Origin: Pseudonocardia lacus
GTDB taxonomy: Bacteria; Actinomycetota; Actinomycetes; Mycobacteriales; Pseudonocardiaceae
Assembly: GCF_018531445.1 (NCBI RefSeq)
Contig: NZ_JAHDTH010000078.1
Span: 1 to 33,225 of the forward strand
Direction: 5' to 3'
Length of the DNA: 33,225 nt
Part shown: piece after piece, positions 8,380-16,607 of the stretch
Layout: each line of letters opens with the position of its first letter
How positions within the stretch are numbered: the first letter of the stretch is position 1
Notes under the pieces: model-generated
What the model was told of the DNA's origin: nothing
The model's database searches: none
Seen by the model: the letters and a program-made list of their open reading frames with translations, nothing else
Program-made: the position numbers and the translations under genes

Positions 8380-8717
8380 GCCCCGAACAGCGACCGGATG
8401 GCGTCGTTGATCTTCGAGACGCTCTCCGCCGCGGTCACACCCCCCGAGAGGACCTTCTGGACCGACTTCCACGCTGACTTCACGGCGGGCCCGTCCGGTT
8501 CCGGGGCCGCGATCTCCTCCTCGATCTCGGCTATCCGGCTGTCGACCCGATCGCCGCGCGGACCCGCGAGCTCGACCAGTTCGGCGCGGTGCTCGGCGAG
8601 GAGCCGGAGCAGCTGCGTGCAATCGGTGGTCGATCCCGAGAAGTCGTGGCCATTGGTGATCTTGCTGTTGATGAACTGGCTGCGATCAATGTTCATCGAG
8701 TGGCTGCTGCGGTACAT
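8376..8717 (-). CDS. 113-aa protein with N-terminal NSxITNG motif, unknown function
   Basis: The product is 113 aa. I chose ATG 8717 because GGAGGGG lies 6-7 nt upstream; the longer frame to 9002 would cross the intergenic region and the divergent Hsp70 start. Residues 8-23 read MNIDRSQFINSKITNG. They are followed by a helical, acidic region (LLRLLAEHRAELVELAG, then SRIAEIEEEIAA) and a C-terminal amphipathic stretch (VKSAWKSVQKVLSGGVTAAE, ending IRSLFGA). There is no signal peptide, membrane helix or recognised catalytic domain. The stop overlaps the start of the downstream membrane-protein gene, so the two are made together. The layout, a short sticky motif plus a small helical domain paired with a partner carrying the same motif, resembles signalling pairs that associate through homotypic motifs. 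That role is inference. Confidence 0.75.
   Translation of the reverse strand: MYRSSHSMNIDRSQFINSKITNGHDFSGSTTDCTQLLRLLAEHRAELVELAGPRGDRVDSRIAEIEEEIAAPEPDGPAVKSAWKSVQKVLSGGVTAAESVSKINDAIRSLFGA
8649..8696 (-). other. Motif copy A: codes for MNIDRSQFINSKITNG
   Basis: This is residues 8-23 of the 113-aa protein, the counterpart of copy B at 6628-6675. The alternating polar/hydrophobic pattern with Asn, Ser, Thr and Gly is compatible with a beta-arch or amyloid-like segment, but that is inference. Confidence 0.8.
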
Positions 8718-8889
8718 CGCGGACCCCTCCGCCGGAGGCCAACCATGATGGGCGACGGGATGATCGAGGGGAAGTGCCTCTCCCCAATTTTCGCGACAGT
8801 TGGTTTTTCCTGCCGACGCCGGGTAACGCACCCGGTATTTTCGTCGAGCCAGACCACGGCCAGACCCGTCCGACAGTGTGGAGCAGCCG
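8718..8889. promoter_or_regulatory. Divergent promoter region with inverted repeat
   Basis: This gap separates the leftward motif-protein gene from the rightward Hsp70/GTPase operon. It is the most AT-rich stretch nearby (TTTTCG, TTGGTTTTTCC, TATTTTCG around 8787-8843). It contains the perfect 6-bp inverted repeat CCGGGT (8819-8824) AACGC ACCCGG (8830-8835), a candidate operator or hairpin. I could not fix -35/-10 boxes. A shared control region would fit co-regulation of both units. Confidence 0.5.
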
Positions 8890-10494
8890 GTGATCCTGCG
8901 GCCCGTCCTGGGAATCGACCTCGGAACGACGTACTCCTGTGTCGCGCACCTCGACGACACCGGCCGCGCGGTCGTCGTCCCCAACAGCGAGAGCGAGTCC
9001 ACCAGCCCCTCGGTCGTGTACTACGAGGAGGGCGGCGACGCGGTCGTCGGGCGCCACGCGAAGAGCGAGCTGCGCCGCCGGCCCGACCGGGTCGTCCAGC
9101 ACATCAAGCGGCGAATGGGCGAGCCCGGGTTCTCCATCGAGCTGGACGGGCGCCAGTTCTACCCGCAGCAGGTCTCCGCGGCGATCCTCGAGTACGTCGT
9201 CACCGAGGCGCTGACGACGCTGGGCCACGACGGTTCGGGCGGGGCACCGCTGGCCGATGTGGTGATCACGGTGCCGGCCTACTTCGGGACGGCGGAGCGG
9301 GAGGCGACGCGCGAGGCGGGGGAGCTGGCCCGGCTCAACGTCATCAGCGTGATCAACGAGCCCACCGCGGCCGCGATCGCGTACGGCGTGCTGGGCGCGG
9401 GCGAGCGCCGACGGGTCCTGGTCTACGACCTCGGCGGCGGCACGTTCGACGTCACGGTGATGGAGACCTCCCCCGACAGCATCCGCGCGATCGCCACCAA
9501 CGGCAGCCGCGACCTCGGCGGGGCGATGTGGGACGCCGCGCTGCGCGACCTCCTGCTCGACGCCTACCGCGAGCAGCACCCCGACGCCGCCGACCCGAGC
9601 ACGGACGAGGCCGCCCTCGGCGAGCTGGACATCGTGGTCGAGGAGACGAAGAAGGCGCTCACCCGGCGGTCCCGGCAGGATGCGAGCTTCGTCGCGCACG
9701 ACCGGCGGGTGCGCGTCGAGATCAGCCGCGAGACGTTCGAGGAGCACACCGTCGACCTGGTCGAGCAGACGCTGCACTACGTCGACCTCGTGCTGGCCGA
9801 CGCGCGAGCCAAGGGCGTCGACACGCTCGATGAGATCGTCCTGGTCGGCGGCATGTCTCGGGCTCCCATGATCGCCAGGGCGCTGACTTCGCGGCTCACC
9901 GGGAAAGTCCCGACCGTGCCCGAGCCTCGCCTGGTCGACCCCGACCAGATCGTGGCCAAAGGGGCGGCGCTGTTCGCCGCGTCGAAGGTCGCCGAGAACT
10001 ACGCCCCCGACGACCCCTCCCGCCCGATCGCCCCGGCACTCCGCCCCGGCTCGTCCGGGCCGCTTCAGCTGGTCGACGTCACCTCGCGCGGCTACGGCGT
10101 CCGCGCCCACCGCTCCCTCGACGACGAGACCGGGTACGTCGCTTGGATCATCAAGCCGCAGTCGGAGCTGCCGGCCAGCCACAGCGAGCAGTTCCGCACG
10201 CTCGAACGCGGGCAGACCGCGGTCAAGATCGTCGTCTACGAGTCGGCGACGAACGTGCTGAGCGAGGATCCCGACGCCAACACCGAGCTCATCACCGGCG
10301 AGCTGACCGGGCTGCCGCCGGGCAAGCCGCCGGGCCAGCCCCTCGAGGTGGTCCACACGCTGGGCACCGACGGCGTGCTCAGGATCGTCGCTACCGGCCC
10401 GTCCGGGCAACGCCTCGACCTGGAGCACCACCTGCGCGGTGAGCTGCCCCCTGAGGAGCGCGACCGCCCGCTCCCGGCGCTGGCGAAGCACTGA
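8890..10494 (+). CDS. Hsp70 (DnaK-like) family protein lacking the helical lid
   Basis: The product is 534 aa, beginning [16 protein letters not shown]. The actin-like ATPase domain is intact: phosphate-1 loop GIDLGTT at residues 8-14, [12 protein letters not shown], phosphate-2 [12 protein letters not shown] and the adenosine motif [10 protein letters not shown]. After about residue 375 comes a beta-rich substrate-binding-like part that ends at [20 protein letters not shown]. The alpha-helical lid and C-terminal tail of canonical DnaK (about 610-640 aa) are missing. I prefer GTG 8890 because GGAG at 8880-8883 is 6 nt upstream; a GTG at 8878 is the alternative. It is the first gene of a tightly packed operon with two GTPases. 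No GrpE or DnaJ gene is present, so this is not the housekeeping chaperone locus. A role in assembling or disassembling the neighbouring complex is inferred. Confidence 0.88.
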   Translation: MILRPVLGIDLGTTYSCVAHLDDTGRAVVVPNSESESTSPSVVYYEEGGDAVVGRHAKSELRRRPDRVVQHIKRRMGEPGFSIELDGRQFYPQQVSAAILEYVVTEALTTLGHDGSGGAPLADVVITVPAYFGTAEREATREAGELARLNVISVINEPTAAAIAYGVLGAGERRRVLVYDLGGGTFDVTVMETSPDSIRAIATNGSRDLGGAMWDAALRDLLLDAYREQHPDAADPSTDEAALGELDIVVEETKKALTRRSRQDASFVAHDRRVRVEISRETFEEHTVDLVEQTLHYVDLVLADARAKGVDTLDEIVLVGGMSRAPMIARALTSRLTGKVPTVPEPRLVDPDQIVAKGAALFAASKVAENYAPDDPSRPIAPALRPGSSGPLQLVDVTSRGYGVRAHRSLDDETGYVAWIIKPQSELPASHSEQFRTLERGQTAVKIVVYESATNVLSEDPDANTELITGELTGLPPGKPPGQPLEVVHTLGTDGVLRIVATGPSGQRLDLEHHLRGELPPEERDRPLPALAKH

Positions 10495-10496
10495 CC

Positions 10497-13097
10497 GTGA
10501 CCGTCGGGTGGAAGCTGGACACCGGGCGCTTCGCCGAGGAGGTGTTCCGGCCGGTCGCCGAGGGCTGGGACGTGTGCGAGAACCTCTTCCGGTTCTTCCA
10601 GCTGCCCCTCGACGTCGTGGACGACGCGGTCGTGGACGCCGCCGTGCGCGCGGTGGACGCCCACCTCAAGCGCAGCTCGCTCTCGGGGGCGCACCTGGAC
10701 GCGGCGGCCACGCTGCGCACCGTCATCGCCGCGGTGGAGCCCCGGGTCCGCGAGACGGCGCGGCGGGCGGAGCACCGCGCCGAGGTGGTGGCGCGGCGCG
10801 ACCGGTTCGCCGCGGAGGTCCGGGCCGAGATGCGGGGCATGCCGGCGCTGCGCGTCGTCGAGCTCGATGCCTTGGTCGTGCGCAACCGCAGGCGGTTCAC
10901 CCGCCGCGAGGTCGAGGAGGCGCTGGCCGCGGCGGGCATCGAGGTCCGCGACCCGGTCGCGCTCGACGTACCGGCCCAGCCCGCGCGCTGGCAAGACCTG
11001 CGCCAGAAGCTGCGCCGTCTCGACCTGAACGACCTGGCCGCCTACCTGGCCTCGCGCGGCCTCACCGCGGACGCCTCGCCCACCGACGTCGCGCGACAGC
11101 GGGCCGAGCTGGACCGCACCGCCCGCGGTGAGCTCCTGCGCACGGAGCAGTCGGTGCTCGCCGCCGTTGAGCGGCTCGTGGCCAGGGGCTCACTCGCTGC
11201 CGCGCTGCGCCGGGAGCTGATCGACGAGCTGACCGGGGCGGCGGAGCAGAGCGCAACCGCCCTCGCGGCGGAGCTGGCGCGACCCCGCATCGCCGAGCGC
11301 GCCCGGGCGTGCGGTCTGCCGGAACGGGCCGAGCTGGAGTACGCGCTGCTGTGCCGCGCCCGGCCGCTGGACGCTGCGCGATCGGCGTGGCGCGCCGACT
11401 ACGACCTCGCGGTCGCCGCCCGCGACCTGCGAGCCCAGGTCGGGGTGCTGCAGTCGCAGCCCGACCTGGTGCCGGAGTGGGCCGAGGTCCTGGGCCGCAA
11501 GCGGGAGGAGCTCGCCGAGCTCGAGGCCGAGCTGGAGCGGGCGGCGGCGGAGGAGCGCGTCGACGCGGAGGCGGCCGCCGAGCGGTACCTGGCGATCCTG
11601 CGGGCGACCCAGGAGCCCGCCGCCGAGGCCGGGCTGGCGCGGTGCCACCCGCCCGCGCCGCCGGAGGCGTCGGCGCGGGTGGAGGGGGACCGGGTCGACG
11701 TGCGGTGGGCGGTCGCGCCCGTGCGCGCGGGCGCGGTGACCTACCGCGTCGTGCGGCGCGTGGACCACGGCGTACGGGCCGGGCGGGAGCTGATCGAGGA
11801 GACCGACGCCACAGGCGTGGTGGACGCAGACCCTCCCGGCGGGGTCGGCGTCCGCTACGAGGTGACGACGGTGCGGGAGGGCACCGCCTCGGTCCGGCCG
11901 GCGGCCACGGCGGCGGTGGTGGTGCTGCCGGCCGTCACCGATCTCGCCGCCGATGCCGGCGACGGCGAGGTCCGGCTGCGTTGGGGGCTGCCCGCCGGCG
12001 CGGTCGGCGTGCGCCTGCGCCGCGAGCACGGCGGCACGTGGGTCGAGCTGGCCGCGGCCTCCACGACGGCGCACGACGCGTCGGCCCGGTCGGGCGAGCA
12101 CTACCTCTACGCCGTCGAGGCCGCTTACGACGTCGAGGGCGATCGGGAGCACGCGGCGGCCGCTGTGGTCGCCGCGCAGCCCCAGGCGCCTCCGGATCCG
12201 GTGGTCGACCTGGCCGTGGTCGAGGAGCCCGACGAGTCGACGGCCGTCGTCACCTGGACGGCTCCCGCAGGCGGGGCGGTGCTGCTGCGCACGACGCACT
12301 CCCCGCCCCCGCCCGCCGGCACGCTGCTGCGGGCTGACGCCCCCGTCGGTGAGCCGGTCGCCTTGCTGGGGAAGGACGCCGCCGGGCTGCGCGTCGAGCT
12401 CCCCGCCGACGGGCGGCGCAGCTGGGTCGTCCCCGTCACGGTGGCCGGCGACCTGGCCGCCGTCGGGCGCGCGGTGGAGCGCGACCGGCGGCTCTCGGCG
12501 GTGACCGGGCTGCGGGCCGTCCGGCAGGGGCCGCGGGTGCGGCTGACGTGGGAGTGGCCGCACCGGTCGGGCGAGGCCAGGGTGCTGAGCCGGGCCGAGC
12601 AGCGCCTGAGCGGCCCGACCGACCCACTGGCCTCGGTCACTCGCATCTCGCGTGCCGTGTACGAGCGCTCCGGTTGCCACCTGCCGACCGAGCCGGGCCT
12701 GCGGGTCTGGGTCGGGGTCTGCGTCACGGCGTACGACGACGGCGAGGAGGTGCACGGTCCGGTCGTGCAGACGTCGGTGGCGGCGCCGGTCGTCGTCCGG
12801 TACCGGATCCTGCCCGCCGGTCGGGGGCGCAGGCGGCTGGAGGTCAGCGGGCCGGCGCCGCTGCCGCCGGTGCAGGTGCGGGCTCGGGTCGCGCTGCCCC
12901 CGCTCACGCCCGAGGACGGAACGGTCGTGCTCACCCTCGCCCCGCCCGCCGCCGACGCGACGAGCATGAGCGCGGTCTTCGGGCTGATCCGCGGCCGGCA
13001 GGTGCACCTGCGCGCCTTCCCCGCGCGGCCCGGTCCCGAACTGCTGCCCGAGGACCCGGGCCAACTGCGGGTCGACCGCAGGTGGTGGTCACGGTGA
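10497..13097 (+). CDS. Large cytosolic coiled-coil protein with repeated FN3-like domains
   Basis: The product is 866 aa from a GTG two bases after the Hsp70 stop. The N-terminal 380 residues are helical and rich in Arg, Glu and Ala, with likely coiled coils (for example REELAELEAELERAAAEERV). From about residue 385 there are four fibronectin type III-like repeats, at about 385-475, 477-565, 566-660 and 665-770. Their strand signatures include VDLAVVEEPDESTAVVTWTA and VTGLRAVRQGPRVRLTWEW. A last beta-rich domain follows. There is no signal peptide or membrane helix, which is unusual for FN3 proteins and suggests a cytosolic scaffold. No HPD motif is present, so it is not a J-protein. It ends in a GTGA overlap with the GTPase gene. 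The function is unknown; adaptor between Hsp70 and the GTPase module is inference. Confidence 0.8.
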   Translation: MTVGWKLDTGRFAEEVFRPVAEGWDVCENLFRFFQLPLDVVDDAVVDAAVRAVDAHLKRSSLSGAHLDAAATLRTVIAAVEPRVRETARRAEHRAEVVARRDRFAAEVRAEMRGMPALRVVELDALVVRNRRRFTRREVEEALAAAGIEVRDPVALDVPAQPARWQDLRQKLRRLDLNDLAAYLASRGLTADASPTDVARQRAELDRTARGELLRTEQSVLAAVERLVARGSLAAALRRELIDELTGAAEQSATALAAELARPRIAERARACGLPERAELEYALLCRARPLDAARSAWRADYDLAVAARDLRAQVGVLQSQPDLVPEWAEVLGRKREELAELEAELERAAAEERVDAEAAAERYLAILRATQEPAAEAGLARCHPPAPPEASARVEGDRVDVRWAVAPVRAGAVTYRVVRRVDHGVRAGRELIEETDATGVVDADPPGGVGVRYEVTTVREGTASVRPAATAAVVVLPAVTDLAADAGDGEVRLRWGLPAGAVGVRLRREHGGTWVELAAASTTAHDASARSGEHYLYAVEAAYDVEGDREHAAAAVVAAQPQAPPDPVVDLAVVEEPDESTAVVTWTAPAGGAVLLRTTHSPPPPAGTLLRADAPVGEPVALLGKDAAGLRVELPADGRRSWVVPVTVAGDLAAVGRAVERDRRLSAVTGLRAVRQGPRVRLTWEWPHRSGEARVLSRAEQRLSGPTDPLASVTRISRAVYERSGCHLPTEPGLRVWVGVCVTAYDDGEEVHGPVVQTSVAAPVVVRYRILPAGRGRRRLEVSGPAPLPPVQVRARVALPPLTPEDGTVVLTLAPPAADATSMSAVFGLIRGRQVHLRAFPARPGPELLPEDPGQLRVDRRWWSR

Positions 13098-14212
13098 CCC
13101 GCCGCGCTCGCCGCCCGCAGCTGCGCTGCCCGCACTGCTGGACGACGCTGCGCCCGGCCGAGCTGCACCAACGCTGCTCCGACGAGTGCGGGGAGGAGTC
13201 GACCACCTTCGTGACCGCTCCGCAGTGCCCGCACGGGCGGACCCCGGTATCGGCGCAGTACTGCTCGGCTCCCGGCTGCGGCAGGCGGCTGGAGCGCGAC
13301 TACACCACCAACCCCGCGCACGTCATCGCCGTCGTCGGCTCCTCGGAGTCCGGCAAGAGCACGTTCGTCGGGGTGCTGGTCAACGAGCTGCGCAACCGCG
13401 TCGGGGAGGCGTTCGACGGCGCATCGGTTGAGCTGGTGGGCGACGCCTCGCGCACCCGGTACCGGGAGGTATTTGGCGACTTCCTCTACCGGCGGGGGCG
13501 CACCCTGCGTCGGACCGACTCCATCCGCGCACTGCACGCGCTGGAGCCGCTGGTGTTCATGCTCCGCTTCCCCCGCCGCGGCAGGCTGTCGGGTCGTGAA
13601 CGGCTGAGGACGGGCGTCGCGGTCTTCTACGACACGGCGGGCGAGGACATCCTCGACGCCGACCGCCGGGGCCGCCTCGAGCGGTACCTGGCGGCCGCCG
13701 ACGGAATCGTCTTCGTCCTCGACCCGCTGCAGGTGCCCAGTGTGCGCGAGGCCGTGGGCACCGGTGTCGTGCCGGCCGTCGCCCAGGACCAGGTCGAGAT
13801 GGTGCAAGGGGTGGTCGAGGTGCTGCGCGGCAGCGGCGCCGGTGAGCGGATCACGACCCCGCTCGCGCTGGTCGTGGCCAAGACCGACGTCCTGATCGAC
13901 CACCTGCCGCCGGCGACCGCGGTCACCCGGCCGGGCCCGCACCGCGGCGCGTACGACGAGGGCGACGGTGAGCAGGTGCACGACGAAGTGCGGGCCATGG
14001 TGCACTCGTGGACCGACGGCCCGCGGCTGGTCGACCTCGTGCGCACGACGTTCGAGCAACACCGCTTCTTCGCCGTGTCCGCGCTGGGCGTCCCACCCCG
14101 CAACGCCGAGGAGTTGGCCCCGGACGGCATCCACCCGCTGCGGGTCGAGGACCCGATGCTGTGGTTGCTCACGCGCTTCGGGATCATCCCGGGTCGGCGG
14201 GGGCGGCGATGA
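13094..14212 (+). CDS. TRAFAC-class GTPase with N-terminal zinc ribbon (DO-GTPase1-like)
   Basis: The product is 372 aa. The GTG at 13094 overlaps the upstream stop as GTGA; GTGs at 13082 and 13085 are in-frame alternatives. Residues of about 12-60 hold cysteine pairs (CPHC at 12-15, later CPHG and CSAPGC) that suggest a zinc ribbon. The GTPase domain shows Walker A GSSESGKST (82-90), G3 DTAGED (from D180) and G4 AKTD (262-265) in VVAKTDVLI. No membrane segment is seen, so it is probably cytosolic. The gene has a GAP1-like protein and a second GTPase as neighbours, the arrangement of the double-GTPase conflict systems predicted by comparative genomics. It overlaps the next gene by ATGA. The P-loop fold is certain, the subfamily likely, and the biological role inferred. 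Confidence 0.85.
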   Translation: MTRRARRPQLRCPHCWTTLRPAELHQRCSDECGEESTTFVTAPQCPHGRTPVSAQYCSAPGCGRRLERDYTTNPAHVIAVVGSSESGKSTFVGVLVNELRNRVGEAFDGASVELVGDASRTRYREVFGDFLYRRGRTLRRTDSIRALHALEPLVFMLRFPRRGRLSGRERLRTGVAVFYDTAGEDILDADRRGRLERYLAAADGIVFVLDPLQVPSVREAVGTGVVPAVAQDQVEMVQGVVEVLRGSGAGERITTPLALVVAKTDVLIDHLPPATAVTRPGPHRGAYDEGDGEQVHDEVRAMVHSWTDGPRLVDLVRTTFEQHRFFAVSALGVPPRNAEELAPDGIHPLRVEDPMLWLLTRFGIIPGRRGRR

Positions 14213-16602
14213 TCCGCCAGATCTACTACACCTCCTGCCGGCACGGCCGGGACGGCATCCAGGGCTTCCAGGTGGCCGCGGCCACGCCCGGTGTGGCGCG
14301 CCGGCACGAGGACCTCGTGCTGCCGGTGGCGGCGTACCGCCCGCCGAGGTCGGCGTCCCCCATCCCGGACGCGGAGGAGGTCGCCGCGCTGCCGGTGGCC
14401 CTGGGCTACAAGGACTTCGGGGACGTCGTCGCACTGTTCCGCAGCAGCTACCTGGGAGATGACTACACGGGCCGGCAGGGCAACTACTTCGCGCACGTGC
14501 TGCTCGCCGAGGACCCGGCCGAGCTGCCCGGACAGCCGCCCGCCGCGGCCTGGGACGCCGCGTGGTGGTTCCGCGGGCCGTGGGACGACCGCCCCGGCGC
14601 GACGGACCTGCCGGCGCCGGAACCCCTGGCGTGCGGCCCGCTCGCCACCGGTGGCGCCGTACCCGAGTGGCTCGCCCGCGAGCCCGACGCGTTCGCCCGG
14701 CTGCTGCACCTGGTCCGGGAGGCGCTGGCCGGACGGGTCGCGAAGGTAGTGGTGGTCGCGGACGGCCCCAGTCCCGATGCCCGGGTGGCGTCGGCGATCC
14801 TCGCGGTCACCGCGCCACTGCCAGAGGCCCTGGCCCGGCGGGTGTCCTTCACGACCTTCAGCGCCGCCCCCGCGGACCCGGAACTGCTGGTGGTGGGCAC
14901 GACTCCGGACGCGCCGCTGCCCCCGGCCCGCGACACGGCGGTGCTGGTCCTCGGGGAAGGGGAGTCCAGGGAGGTCTCGCCGTTCGCCGCGCTCGCCGCG
15001 GCCCGGCTCGGGGCCGGGCCGGGCGGGGCGAGCGGGCTGCGGGCACTCGCGGCAGAGGCCGTCCCCGCCCCGGGCCCCGACGACCTCGACGCGCTGGCCG
15101 CGGCCGCGCGCCTGCTCGACGCCGACCCGGGCGGCGACGTGCTGGTAGGCCTGGAGTTCGTCGCCGATCGCCTGCCCGGGCGGGTCGACGCGAACCTGTG
15201 GAGCACCGTCGACGCGGCCCTCGCCGCCGGTGCCACCCGCCCCGCCGACGACGTCGCCCGCTGGTCGGCCGTGCTGGGCCGGACCGGCGGGCACTCGCCG
15301 CTGCTCAGGGCGGCGTACCTCAACGCCGTGCTGATCGGTGTTGCCGAGGGGGCGGACGGGACCGACCTGTGGCTGCCCGGTCCGGACGACGATGGCGTCG
15401 ACGTCGACGGGGGCGGCTGGATCGGCGTGGCGGTCACCCACAACCCCCGACCGCGGGTCGTCGCGGCGGTCCTGGCGACCCTGCGACGCCTGGGGGTTGA
15501 CGCTTCGGACGCGGAGCTGGACGAGGTCGTCGACCGGGTCCTGCTGCCCGTCGTGCTGGACCCCCACGGCGACGTTGCGGCCGTGCGCGATCTGCCGGAC
15601 GCCGCCCGGCTCGCCGCCGCGACCGTCGCCCGGCTGGAGGGCCGGCTGGCCGACGACCTGATCGAGACTGCGGTGCAGGACATGTCCGTCGACGCGGCGC
15701 GGTGGCTCGCCTCGAGCGCGCCCGCCGGCACCCGCTGCGCCCTCGTCACGGCGGTCAGGCTGGTGCGCGCTGGCGAACTCGATCCCGTCGCCGTCATGGC
15801 GGGGGCCCGCGACAGCGCGGAGCTCGACCGGCTCGCCGCCTTGGTGTGGTCGGGGCCGCCACCGGCGGAGGCGGGAACCCGGCTGATCGCCGCGCTCGAC
15901 CCAGCGGTTCTGGCCGGCAGCGCGGTGCCGGCCTCGCTGGCCGAGCGGCTCGTCCTGGATGCCCGGGAGCGGGCCACCGGCCCGGCGCAGGTCGGGCTGA
16001 CCACTGCGCTCGCCGGGCTGGGAGACGGCCTGCGCGGCCCCGCCCGGGACCAGATCGAGGCCGTCCGGCTCACCGAGCTGTTCCGCGCCCGGCCGCCGTC
16101 CGACCCCAGCACCAGGCAGAGCGCCATCGACGCGGTCGCCTGCCGGGCCGACCCGGTGCTCTCCGGGCCGCTGGTGCGTGTGCTGGTGCAGTGGTTGTTC
16201 TCCTGCCGGGAGGCGCTCACCCACGCGGACCTGCTGGAGGCGGCCTACGCGTCAGGGGCCTCGGAGTTCCTGGCCCACTACGACCAGCAGCTGGCCAGGA
16301 CGCTCCACGCGGCCGATGCCGAGGACGTCGTCGCGGTGCTGCCCGCCGTCATCCACCTGTCCGCGAACCACCAGGGTGCCGCGGACCTCCTGGAGGGGAC
16401 CTGCGCGACGCAGCTCGGGCGGCGCAGGCGCCGCACACTCGACGAGGTGGGGCACCTGCTCTCCGAGGCCGGCAACGTCCCGCCGGACCTGCGGCCGGGG
16501 AGGGCGGCGAGCTGGACGGCGTGGTGGAAGAGCTACCGGGCGCGGGAGCTGTCGGGCAGCGGCCTGCGCGAGCGCCTGCTGCGCTTCGGCCGGGACGGCT
16601 GA
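14209..16602 (+). CDS. GTPase-associated protein 1 (GAP1)-related protein
   Basis: The product is 797 aa; ATG 14209 overlaps the GTPase stop. The N-terminus (IRQIYYTSCRHGRDGIQGFQ) and the following block with ALGYKDFGD, FRSSYLGDDYTGRQGNYFAH and LLAEDPAELP match the N-terminal domain of GAP1 proteins, which accompany paired GTPases in predicted conflict systems. The middle part contains alternating Rossmann-like beta/alpha segments (AKVVVVADG, RVSFTTFSA, ELLVVGTTPD). The C-terminal 400 residues are helical repeats rich in Ala, Leu and Arg. No membrane segment or nuclease motif is seen. In the family it is thought to bind or regulate the partner GTPases; no activity is proven as far as I know. 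It lies between the two GTPase genes, with a 5-nt gap to the second. Confidence 0.82.
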   Translation: MIRQIYYTSCRHGRDGIQGFQVAAATPGVARRHEDLVLPVAAYRPPRSASPIPDAEEVAALPVALGYKDFGDVVALFRSSYLGDDYTGRQGNYFAHVLLAEDPAELPGQPPAAAWDAAWWFRGPWDDRPGATDLPAPEPLACGPLATGGAVPEWLAREPDAFARLLHLVREALAGRVAKVVVVADGPSPDARVASAILAVTAPLPEALARRVSFTTFSAAPADPELLVVGTTPDAPLPPARDTAVLVLGEGESREVSPFAALAAARLGAGPGGASGLRALAAEAVPAPGPDDLDALAAAARLLDADPGGDVLVGLEFVADRLPGRVDANLWSTVDAALAAGATRPADDVARWSAVLGRTGGHSPLLRAAYLNAVLIGVAEGADGTDLWLPGPDDDGVDVDGGGWIGVAVTHNPRPRVVAAVLATLRRLGVDASDAELDEVVDRVLLPVVLDPHGDVAAVRDLPDAARLAAATVARLEGRLADDLIETAVQDMSVDAARWLASSAPAGTRCALVTAVRLVRAGELDPVAVMAGARDSAELDRLAALVWSGPPPAEAGTRLIAALDPAVLAGSAVPASLAERLVLDARERATGPAQVGLTTALAGLGDGLRGPARDQIEAVRLTELFRARPPSDPSTRQSAIDAVACRADPVLSGPLVRVLVQWLFSCREALTHADLLEAAYASGASEFLAHYDQQLARTLHAADAEDVVAVLPAVIHLSANHQGAADLLEGTCATQLGRRRRRTLDEVGHLLSEAGNVPPDLRPGRAASWTAWWKSYRARELSGSGLRERLLRFGRDG

Positions 16603-16607
16603 GCGCC

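Noticed and set aside
8376..9002. Longer 208-aa version of the motif protein
   Set aside because: The extra N-terminus would cross the AT-rich intergenic region and the Hsp70 start; ATG 8717 has a strong ribosome site.
10497..13097. J-domain (DnaJ-like) in the FN3 protein
   Set aside because: No HPD tripeptide is present in the N-terminal half, despite the Hsp70 neighbour.
13627..16224. Minus-strand frame of 865 codons opposite GAP1 and the GTPase
   Set aside because: Composition-driven shadow; the plus strand has motif-bearing proteins with overlapping starts and stops.
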